From assembly GCA_937925715.1 (NCBI GenBank), contig CALAMG010000004.1:62001-126000 (forward strand): 64,000 nucleotides of DNA, written 5' to 3'. The stretch's first letter is position 1, and each line of letters opens with the position of its first letter. This document shows positions 57,953-64,000 of the stretch, piece after piece. The notes under the pieces are model-generated. The model was not told the origin of the DNA. It ran no database searches and was given only the letters and a program-made list of their open reading frames with translations. This stretch comes from an uncultured Collinsella sp. GTDB lineage: Bacteria > Actinomycetota > Coriobacteriia > Coriobacteriales > Coriobacteriaceae. Position numbers and translations under genes: made by a program.

Positions 57953-58648
57953 TTATTCGATGATGTAGCCGACGCCCCAGACGTTTTTGATAAAGCGCGG
58001 CTTTTGTGCGTCGTCGCCGATCTTTTCGCGCAAGTGGCGAATGTGCACCATCACCGTATTGTTGGAGCCGGGCATAAAGTCCTCGTTCCATACCGCGCGG
58101 AACAGGTCCTCCACGGCCACCACGCTGCCGCGATGCTCGACCAGATACAGCAAGATTGAATACTCGGTGGGTGTGAGGCGTACCGGTGAACCGTCCACCG
58201 TTACGGAACGAGCATCGCGGTTGATCTCCAAGCCGTCGAGCTGAATGGTCGGCGACTCGGCCGCCTGCGCACGGCTACCGTAGCTGGTGTAGCGGCGAAG
58301 CTGAGCGTGCACACGCGCGATGAGCTCCAGCGGGCGGAACGGCTTAACCACGTAATCGTCCGCACCAAGCGAAAGGCCCTCGATCTTGTCTTGCTGGGCA
58401 TCGCGCGCCGTCAGCATGATCACAGGATAGGTATGGCTGGAACGGATCGTACGCAGCAGCTCAAATCCATCGATATCGGGCAGCATGACATCCAGCAGCG
58501 CCAAATCGAACTCCTGCTCCAAGATTGCCTTGGCAGCATCGGCCCCGCTATAGGCAATCTGGACATCAAAGCCCTCTTTTGTAAGGTAGATACCAACCAA
58601 GTCGGCGATGGCCTTCTCGTCATCAACTACCAATATGCGCTCGTTCAT
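57953..58648 (-). CDS. VanR-like response regulator
   Basis: A 231-residue OmpR-type regulator. The receiver starts ERILVVDDEKAIADLVGIYL, with phospho-Asp in LLDVMLPDIDG and Lys in VKPFRP; the winged helix ends GVGYIIE. This matches VanR-type regulators of cell wall responses. It is transcribed before its kinase, and the D,D-carboxypeptidase gene starts divergently about 200 bp away. Confidence 0.88.
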   Translation of the reverse strand: MNERILVVDDEKAIADLVGIYLTKEGFDVQIAYSGADAAKAILEQEFDLALLDVMLPDIDGFELLRTIRSSHTYPVIMLTARDAQQDKIEGLSLGADDYVVKPFRPLELIARVHAQLRRYTSYGSRAQAAESPTIQLDGLEINRDARSVTVDGSPVRLTPTEYSILLYLVEHRGSVVAVEDLFRAVWNEDFMPGSNNTVMVHIRHLREKIGDDAQKPRFIKNVWGVGYIIE

Positions 58649-58800
58649 GCGTGCTCCTCTCGCGCTCCATTATGCCCGAGGCGACGCACGCCACACACAA
58701 CAAGCGTGGGTGATTAAGTCGGCCTTAAGCACCCTTGTGCCCGTTCGGGCGCGGATGTGGGCCACGCACGCACGCGATGATCGCCGACGCCGGCAAACGA

Positions 58801-58806
58801 TATACT
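58801..58806 (+). promoter_or_regulatory. -10 box of the D,D-carboxypeptidase gene
   Basis: TATACT lies 40 bp before the GTG start at 58846. No good -35 is visible, so an activator such as the VanR-like protein may be needed. Its position argues against the earlier in-frame starts at 58735 and 58777. Confidence 0.45.
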
Positions 58807-58845
58807 CTAGTTCCAGAAGAGACCATCCCGTCGAAAGCGAAATCT

Positions 58846-60186
58846 GTGAAGTCCCTCACCTCTTTTGCAAAGCGCTCAGCCCAGCTTGCCGCCGGCTTTG
58901 TCTGCGCTATCGCCCTTGCCGCTGGCGCGCCCACCGTCGCCGGCGCCCAAGTGCTCACGACCGACAATGTTTGCGGCAAAACCGCCGATGCGCGCGGCAT
59001 CACGGCCGAAAACCTGCCCGATATCGATGCGACCAATGCCCTCGTCATGGGCAAAGACGGCACCGTCTACTATGGGCGCGGCGCCGATGAGCAGGTCAAG
59101 ATTGCCTCGATCACCAAGGTCATGACCGCAATCCTAACCGTCGAGAATTGCAAGATGGACGAGAAGGTCACGGTGAGCAACGCCGCAGCCACCGTGGGTA
59201 ATTCGACCGCCGGCTTGCTCGAAGGCGACGAGCTTACCGTGGAGCAGGCGCTGCGCGGCCTGATGATTCCCTCGGGCAACGACGCCGCCATCGTGCTCGC
59301 CGAATATGTGGGCAAGAAGATCGACCCTAAGACCAAAGACGCCGAGGCCACATTTGTGAAGGCCATGAACGAGCGCGCTAAGAAGCTCGGCTGCACCGGT
59401 ACGCTTTTTGAAAACCCGCATGGTCTGGACTTTGATGAGTGGGCTGGCGATATGCACTCAACCGCACACGACGTAGCGCTGATGATGCAGGAGGCCATGA
59501 AAAACGACACGATCCGCGAGGTCGTAGCGAGCGAGGATTCCTGGATCGAAGTCACGGGCGCCGACGGCACCGACCATTCGCATTCCATGGACACGCATAA
59601 CTATTTGCTGGGCCAAGATGGCAACATCGGCGGCAAGACCGGCACCACCGACGACGCGGGCTATTGCTTTACGAGCGCCTACAACCGCGACGGCGACGAG
59701 ATCTACACCGTTATTTTGAACTCCACCACCACCGATCAGCGCTTTACCGATACCGCCACCCTTGCCAACTGGTACTACGACCACAAGGTGACGGTCGCAA
59801 TCGCCAACACGCAAGAAAAGACCGCCAACGGCAACCCGCTTATGGCGCGCATTAGTCAAACCGACTGGACGGATAAGACAATCGACGCCACGCTCGCCGA
59901 TCCCACGGCGCAAGCGACCGTGTTTTCTCTTGCCGGCGAGGTGACCGAAAAGGTTAGCTACGACGATCTTTCGGGCACGGTGCATGTGGGCGATAAGGTG
60001 GGCAGCGTTACGCTCAAGCAGGACGGCACCAAGATCGCCGTCATGGACCTGGTTGCCGACGAGGAAGGCGCAGGGCCGAATCCCATTGAATGGCTGCTCG
60101 TGAAGCTCGATCGCTTGGGCCGCCGCATCGACAACCGCCCACTTGCGGCAGAGAGCGAGACCGTAACCAAGGCACCCGAGGTGTAG
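58846..60186 (+). CDS. serine-type D-alanyl-D-alanine carboxypeptidase (DacA-like)
   Basis: A 446-residue exported penicillin-binding protein that trims the last D-Ala from peptidoglycan stem peptides. From the GTG start the protein opens KSLTSFAKRSAQLAAGFVC and continues to a signal peptidase site near VAGAQ. Catalytic motifs are SITK, SGN (PSGNDAA) and KTG (GGKTGTTDD). A beta-rich PBP5-like C-terminal domain follows; the tail is not clearly a membrane anchor. It is divergent from the VanRS-like pair, which may control it. Confidence 0.9.
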   Translation: MKSLTSFAKRSAQLAAGFVCAIALAAGAPTVAGAQVLTTDNVCGKTADARGITAENLPDIDATNALVMGKDGTVYYGRGADEQVKIASITKVMTAILTVENCKMDEKVTVSNAAATVGNSTAGLLEGDELTVEQALRGLMIPSGNDAAIVLAEYVGKKIDPKTKDAEATFVKAMNERAKKLGCTGTLFENPHGLDFDEWAGDMHSTAHDVALMMQEAMKNDTIREVVASEDSWIEVTGADGTDHSHSMDTHNYLLGQDGNIGGKTGTTDDAGYCFTSAYNRDGDEIYTVILNSTTTDQRFTDTATLANWYYDHKVTVAIANTQEKTANGNPLMARISQTDWTDKTIDATLADPTAQATVFSLAGEVTEKVSYDDLSGTVHVGDKVGSVTLKQDGTKIAVMDLVADEEGAGPNPIEWLLVKLDRLGRRIDNRPLAAESETVTKAPEV

Positions 60187-60211
60187 GGCCGGAGCGATAT
60201 CACACCGAACC

Positions 60212-60245
60212 AAATGAGGCGTCCAACGGGGCGCCTCATTTTTTT
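60212..60245 (+). terminator. terminator of the carboxypeptidase gene
   Basis: AATGAGGCG pairs with CGCCTCATT around TCCAACGGGG and is followed by TTTTTTT. A textbook intrinsic terminator 26 bp past the stop codon. Confidence 0.9.
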
Positions 60246-60252
60246 GAGGATT

Positions 60253-60337
60253 CGAATCCCCAGTGCCCTTTCTCGATAATAAAAAAGGGCCCCTTTCGGA
60301 ACCCTTCTTCAAAGTCTTACTGGCGGAGAGCTGGGGA
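60253..60337. repeat. tRNA-Ser 3' end plus terminator, duplicated copy
   Basis: TCGAATCCCCAG, then AAAAAAGGGCCCC, ACCCTTCTTCAAAGTC and TACTGGCGGAGAGCTGGGGA occur here and again at 60443-60527. The right end equals the last 17 bases of tRNA-Ser including CCA. The terminator inside (about 60284-60312) is a diverged copy of the tRNA terminator. Between the two copies lie about 105 bp of short GC-rich hairpins with no gene. Confidence 0.75.
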
Positions 60338-60470
60338 TGTCCGGGCATGCTACGCATGCCCTCCGGCTTCAAAGCCTGACGGCTTTTCGCCCACGGGCTA
60401 CAAACGCTTTCGCGTTTGCTTAACGCCCGTGCCCTCTCGGGTTCGAATCCCCAGTTAACGTGGTTCAACT

Positions 60471-60505
60471 AAAAAAGGGCCCCCGATGGGACCCTTCTTC
60501 AAAGT
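60471..60505 (-). terminator. tRNA-Ser terminator
   Basis: On the minus strand GGGTCCC, ATCG, GGGGCCC is followed by TTTTTTAGTTG, directly after the tRNA. Confidence 0.8.
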
Positions 60506-60510
60506 CATAC

Positions 60511-60601
60511 TGGCGGAGAGCTGGGGATTCGAACCCCAGATGCCCTTTTGGGGCATACTCGCTTAGCAGGCGAGCACCTTCGGCCTCTCGGTCAGCTCTC
60601 C
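60511..60601 (-). tRNA. tRNA-Ser (GCU)
   Basis: Read on the minus strand the gene starts GGAGAGCTGACCGAGAGGCC, has an anticodon loop CTGCTAA giving GCU after a CTCGC stem, a long variable arm (TGCCCCAAAAGGGCA), a T arm CTGGGGTTCGAATCCCCAG, and an encoded CCA. The acceptor stem GGAGAGC pairs with GCTCTCC. All class II tRNA-Ser features are present. Confidence 0.95.
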
Positions 60602-60706
60602 GTAACAGCCGTTCTATAGTAACCAAACAGCCGAAGTTGGGCAAGGGGAATTTTGAGGCGTTTCCTCTTTTACCTCTCTTTTACCAGTAAACGTCTCAGT
60701 CAATCA

Positions 60707-60761
60707 TCTCAACCTGTAACATCTGCAGGCCGTAATCCCCTCCAGATGTTACAGGTTGAGA
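60707..60761. repeat. 19-bp palindrome with 17-bp spacer
   Basis: TCTCAACCTGTAACATCTG and its perfect complement are 17 bp apart. It lies 50 bp past the stop of the second ATPase gene. It has the same arm length as the 65-bp elements at 1048, 5156 and 6398 but different sequence. There is no T run, so it is not a typical terminator. Confidence 0.75.
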
Positions 60762-60810
60762 CAAAGATACAAGGACGGCCCCAGCGACAGCGCGGACAGC
60801 CCATTCTTTA

Positions 60811-61893
60811 TTAGTCCTCTCGAACGGTCTCCAACAGATAATCGCGCATGTACGGAATTGCAAACGAAACACAGCCATAGCCCGCGGGCTCAATCAACCC
60901 CGCATCGATCAGACGCTTGCGATATGACCCAACTTTGTTCGCCGACAAACCCATCTTCTTGGCGATATCGCCGTTGGCGATATCGACGCCCTCGCATTGA
61001 GCCATCGCCGCGAGATACTGAAACTGCCGTTCCGACACCCTGCGCAGCGCTGGGGCAATCACCATAGCATTAAAGCTATCAAGAGCCGCCTGGATACCCT
61101 TACGAGCCGCCTCTTCGCTCACGCTCTCCGCCCCACTGCGCGCAGCAACCTGCCAAGCGTAATATCCGACCAGCTGGACCATAAAGGGATAGCCTGCCGA
61201 AGCTTTTGTTAATAGCTCAGCGGCACCTTTGTCGAGCTCCTTGCCCGCTCGTCTCATCGTATCCTCAAACGATCCGCCAACTTCAAAATCGGAAAGCCGA
61301 GTAAGTTCAACATGTTTGGCTCGCTGAAGGAACGTCAACGTATCATCCACCACCACGCCATCTACCGATGTCGGCAGCCCGGCGAAAGCGAAAGCGACAT
61401 TCGCTCCTTGGCGGATCAAGAGCTGCATCTCATTGCCTAGCTCGCGCATTTCCTCAGTTGAGGCATCCTGGATCTCGTCGAGCGTAATGAGCAGACCACC
61501 GCGCTTCGCAGCATCGTACATCGCCTCGCCCAGATGAGAGGCCGACTTCGACATCTCCATGGAGCCAAGGCTGACCCCTAAAATCGATGGGGAAATCGAG
61601 ATTGATTCAAGACGAACGTTTCGCTGCAGAGCCTCGAGGATTCTATTGCAAAAACCAGCATTGGAGGCAACGTCAACGACCTCGAATCCTTTTTTGCGTG
61701 CAAGGTCACCCAATGCATTAAGGAGCACCGTTTTACCTGTGCCTCGGACGCCCGAGATGCGCATGAGTCGATCGGGGGCACCAGGACCATTCTCAAGAGC
61801 CTCGGCAAAGTCATCCAAAACAGTGTCCCGTCCGATAAGCTCAGGCGGATTCATGCCCGCCGTTGGCTTAAAGGGGTTAACAGCTTTCGTCAT
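60811..61893 (-). CDS. AAA+ ATPase with C-terminal winged helix, Orc/Cdc6-like layout (paralogue 2)
   Basis: A 360-residue ATPase, the paralogue of the protein at 19244-20335. Shared features in order: NPFKPTAG, IGR, NGPGAP, Walker A GVRGTGKT (Lys54), Walker B LLITLDEIQDA, AFAFAGLP, GYPFMVQLVGYYAWQ, and a winged-helix region (DIAKKMGLSANKVGSYRKRL) ending VSFAIPYMRDYL. I chose ATG 61893 with AGAGGAGGG upstream. The iterons at 61911-61976 touch the RBS. No partner gene is next to it, so it acts alone or on distant targets. Confidence 0.85.
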   Translation of the reverse strand: MTKAVNPFKPTAGMNPPELIGRDTVLDDFAEALENGPGAPDRLMRISGVRGTGKTVLLNALGDLARKKGFEVVDVASNAGFCNRILEALQRNVRLESISISPSILGVSLGSMEMSKSASHLGEAMYDAAKRGGLLITLDEIQDASTEEMRELGNEMQLLIRQGANVAFAFAGLPTSVDGVVVDDTLTFLQRAKHVELTRLSDFEVGGSFEDTMRRAGKELDKGAAELLTKASAGYPFMVQLVGYYAWQVAARSGAESVSEEAARKGIQAALDSFNAMVIAPALRRVSERQFQYLAAMAQCEGVDIANGDIAKKMGLSANKVGSYRKRLIDAGLIEPAGYGCVSFAIPYMRDYLLETVRED

Positions 61894-61910
61894 TCTGCCC
61901 TCCTCTGCTA

Positions 61911-61976
61911 GTTTTAACAACTTTAACAAAGTTTAGCAACTTTAGCAGAGTTTAACAGTTTTAGCAGGCTCGGCGG
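61911..61976 (-). repeat. 9-10 bp iterons before ATPase gene 2
   Basis: On the coding strand TGCTAAA or TGTTAAA is repeated six times with 9 or 10 bp between starts (19-bp double units), ending AACTAGCAG next to the RBS. The consensus TTGYTAAA closely resembles TTGCTATA of the array at 19141-19230, which holds the same place before the paralogous gene. Confidence 0.85.
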
Positions 61977-62055
61977 CTTTATGCCTTACCAATCCTGCCG
62001 GGTCCTCCCGCCCGCGCCGATACAAATAGCGCGGTGCGGCCCCTCTATATCGCCC

Positions 62056-64000
62056 CTACCCCAGCGAGCGGTTGAGGGAGCCGAGCTCGTCGTTGCCCAT
62101 GGTGCGCCACATTTGGAAGATGCAACCGCGTGCCAGGAAAAAGAAGCCGTTGTCGACCAGTTGAACAGCGGCATCTGCCAGCTGATTCGTCACGGCGGAC
62201 ACTGGCGGCAGCTCGAGTCCAGCCTTGCGGATGGTCTCGACCGCCTCCTCGAACGTCGGAGGCTCGCTGACGCACATCTCATTCATAAGGCCCTGCATTT
62301 CTTCCAGCGCGCTACTGCCCGACTCCTCGCCGCGCGGCACCAGACGGTAACAAGCCAGCGCCAGGTCGAGCTGATCGCAATTCCAATAGGCAAACGCCAA
62401 GCGATAGAACAGGTAGCCGATTGCAGAACGATCGCTGGCAATACGTAGGCCGTGGCGCGCCACCTCGATAATCTCGTCAAAGCGCTCCAGACGCGCAAGC
62501 ACGTTGATGAGCGCAAAGTGCGATTGCATGGACGAGCGCGCCAGATCGTAAAGATGGCGCACCTCGGGCAGCGCCCGTTCAAAGTCCTCTTGCTCGGCGT
62601 AAAAGCTGCAGATCTCGTGCTGGGCAAAATACAGCGCATCGGGCGCACGAAGGATTCGCACAGAGCGGTCTTCTTCCAACACCGGTAGCACCATGCGCAC
62701 CAGCTGGTTATCGCAAAACTGCGTTTGAACCGGACCTGTCGCCAAAAGCTCGGCGACGGCGCACTTAGCCTCCAACTCCTCGACAAGACGAGAAAAGCCT
62801 TCAAAAGCACCTGTACGGTCGACTTTTGCCTGCTCGCGCAATTCAACAACACGGGCCACGTATGGGTCGTCGTCCTCTTCCATGACCTCCAACTCGTCAG
62901 CCGTATCGGCAAGCAGCAGATCGCGCAGCGTCGGCGGCAGCGTGCGATGGTCATCACGCGGACGAGTATGAACCTCCACAGGCTCAATCGTCTCCGGAGC
63001 GGTTGACTCATACGCCTCAAGTACACGCTTGCACGACATATCGTCCATGTCCATGCTCTCAAGATCCTTGGCGACAGGCACGCAATCGGCCAGATAGGCC
63101 GCACGCCCAAAGAAATACGTTGCAACAACGCGCTCGCCCTGCTCACTGTCGGGAGCAGCAATCTGCACATAGCAGCGCGTGATGCAGGTGCCCGCGGCAA
63201 AACACGCTGCCGCAAGCGTGAGTGCCACGCGCGCATCGTGCTCCGCGGCCCAGATCGCGCGCGTGTCCTCGTCCAGCTCGCGCCAGGCGTCATCCTGAGC
63301 GTCGTATTCACGTTGCGGCATGGCATCAACGACAGACTGCCCAAACCGAACGAGCATAATCCCCTCGGCAACGTTTACTCGATAGGTATAGTCGAGCCGC
63401 GTGACCACGTTGAGCACCTCAACGATTCGCGCAAAACGGGTGCGCACGTCCCACTCGCCGCCCGGCTGGCAAGCCACCGTACCCGGCTTGCCCCACGGGT
63501 TATCGCTCGAGGCCGTATCGAGCAGTCGGGGAACATCGTTGGTCGTCTTGGCGATATGCCACGCATCAAAGAGCGCGCAGCCCTCAAGACTCGGCGAGGA
63601 TGCCGCAGGGACCAATCCGGCCCCGATGCGCTCAAGGATGCCGGAGAGGCGGTTGAGACGACACTCGATGGCAAGCAGCATGTCAATCTCGTCCTGATCC
63701 AGCAGGCTACGATCAAAATTGAGATAGAAAAGCTTTGAGCGATCAATGCGAGCCAGGCTCATTTCGGACTTGGCGGCAATGGTGCGCAGACGGGGCAAGT
63801 CGACCTCGCTCATAAGGGCGGCGGCATAACGCTCGATACCACTCGGATTCTCGGCATGGTCAACGCGGTAAAGCAGCGTCTCGATAGCGTCGGGGAGTGG
63901 TGACGTGTTAAAGCCCAAAAACACCTCGACCGGCTCGGGTAACTTTACGAGCTTGATCTTGTCGACAACGTTTTGCATGTCCGCATCGAGACCGTCGACG
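62056..64000 (-). CDS. large TPR-like protein, 5' end beyond the window
   Basis: At least 647 residues are open to the window edge. The first Met is at 63978 but has no RBS, and the frame continues past it (VDGLDAD), so the true start is probably outside. The C-terminal third contains helix pairs of tetratricopeptide type (HEICSFYAEQEDFERALPEV, FALINVLARLERFDEIIEVA, AYWNCDQLDLALACY). The central part is acidic with no known motif, and there is no signal peptide or membrane segment in view. The function is not recognised; such repeats usually bind other proteins. Confidence 0.65.
   Translation of the reverse strand, partial: VDGLDADMQNVVDKIKLVKLPEPVEVFLGFNTSPLPDAIETLLYRVDHAENPSGIERYAAALMSEVDLPRLRTIAAKSEMSLARIDRSKLFYLNFDRSLLDQDEIDMLLAIECRLNRLSGILERIGAGLVPAASSPSLEGCALFDAWHIAKTTNDVPRLLDTASSDNPWGKPGTVACQPGGEWDVRTRFARIVEVLNVVTRLDYTYRVNVAEGIMLVRFGQSVVDAMPQREYDAQDDAWRELDEDTRAIWAAEHDARVALTLAAACFAAGTCITRCYVQIAAPDSEQGERVVATYFFGRAAYLADCVPVAKDLESMDMDDMSCKRVLEAYESTAPETIEPVEVHTRPRDDHRTLPPTLRDLLLADTADELEVMEEDDDPYVARVVELREQAKVDRTGAFEGFSRLVEELEAKCAVAELLATGPVQTQFCDNQLVRMVLPVLEEDRSVRILRAPDALYFAQHEICSFYAEQEDFERALPEVRHLYDLARSSMQSHFALINVLARLERFDEIIEVARHGLRIASDRSAIGYLFYRLAFAYWNCDQLDLALACYRLVPRGEESGSSALEEMQGLMNEMCVSEPPTFEEAVETIRKAGLELPPVSAVTNQLADAAVQLVDNGFFFLARGCIFQMWRTMGNDELGSLNRSLG

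Noticed and set aside
1..64000. prophage or integrative element in the window
   Set aside because: No integrase, structural phage genes, relaxase or complete insertion sequence was found; only non-autonomous elements and possible att remnants are present.

Overview
The window is 64 kb of bacterial chromosome with high GC, dense genes and clear Shine-Dalgarno sites. Gene content (a MoaC-MobB fusion, an orphan OmpR-type regulator beside glnA, lactate racemase genes, feoAAB, two YhgE/Pip proteins, paralogous NPFKPTAG-type ATPases) and many hairpin repeats with a GTGCCTGTCCCC-like core suggest a gut Coriobacteriia, most likely Collinsella. This is inference from gene content. Nothing in the window is a species marker, and no rRNA is present.

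Layout. 1-6.3 kb: Cof-type phosphatase, MFS transporter, moaA with a moaC-mobB fusion, and a DUF559-like nuclease gene lying between two 65-bp palindromes. 6.6-9.4 kb: MATE transporter, then a small toxin-antitoxin island (damaged antitoxin plus PIN toxin/Phd antitoxin) bounded by two copies of an old gene tail. 9.4-18.8 kb: ligA, a 201-bp MITE-like element, an HtrA protease, a GlnR-like regulator, a glutamine synthetase homologue with a degraded active site, a HepT/MntA module whose antitoxin carries an N-terminal DinJ-like domain, and LacI and GntR regulators. 18.8-20.5 kb: inverted repeat, 10-bp iterons and an AAA+ ATPase. 20.5-28.6 kb: an old-yellow-enzyme oxidoreductase, the feo iron uptake locus, HPr, and aspS. 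28.8-34.4 kb: serB, larB-larC-tetR, and on the other strand larA with a MIP channel. 34.4-43 kb: a repeat-rich gap, ppc, hisS, an MFS remnant, an M20 peptidase and an EamA transporter. 43-50.5 kb: two adjacent YhgE/Pip proteins and htpG. 50.7-60.2 kb: GNAT, capsule control genes cpsCDB, PhoBR-like system with pstB, VanRS-like system, and a divergent D,D-carboxypeptidase. 60.2-64 kb: tRNA-Ser with duplicated 3' ends, a second ATPase with iterons, and a large partial TPR-like protein.

How it works together. Most genes are housekeeping or nutrient genes: molybdenum cofactor, ferrous iron, nitrogen, phosphate, lactate racemization and cell envelope sensing. The accessory signal is in the spaces between them: at least four kinds of long palindromes, two families of nested hairpins whose helices covary between copies, a MITE-like element, and two ATPase genes that each start directly after helically phased TTGCTAWA-like repeats. 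The best candidates for an undescribed system are (1) the ATPase/iteron pair, (2) the nuclease gene between palindromes, and (3) the DinJ-MntA/HepT fusion module. The degraded GlnA and the covarying hairpin motifs also deserve work.
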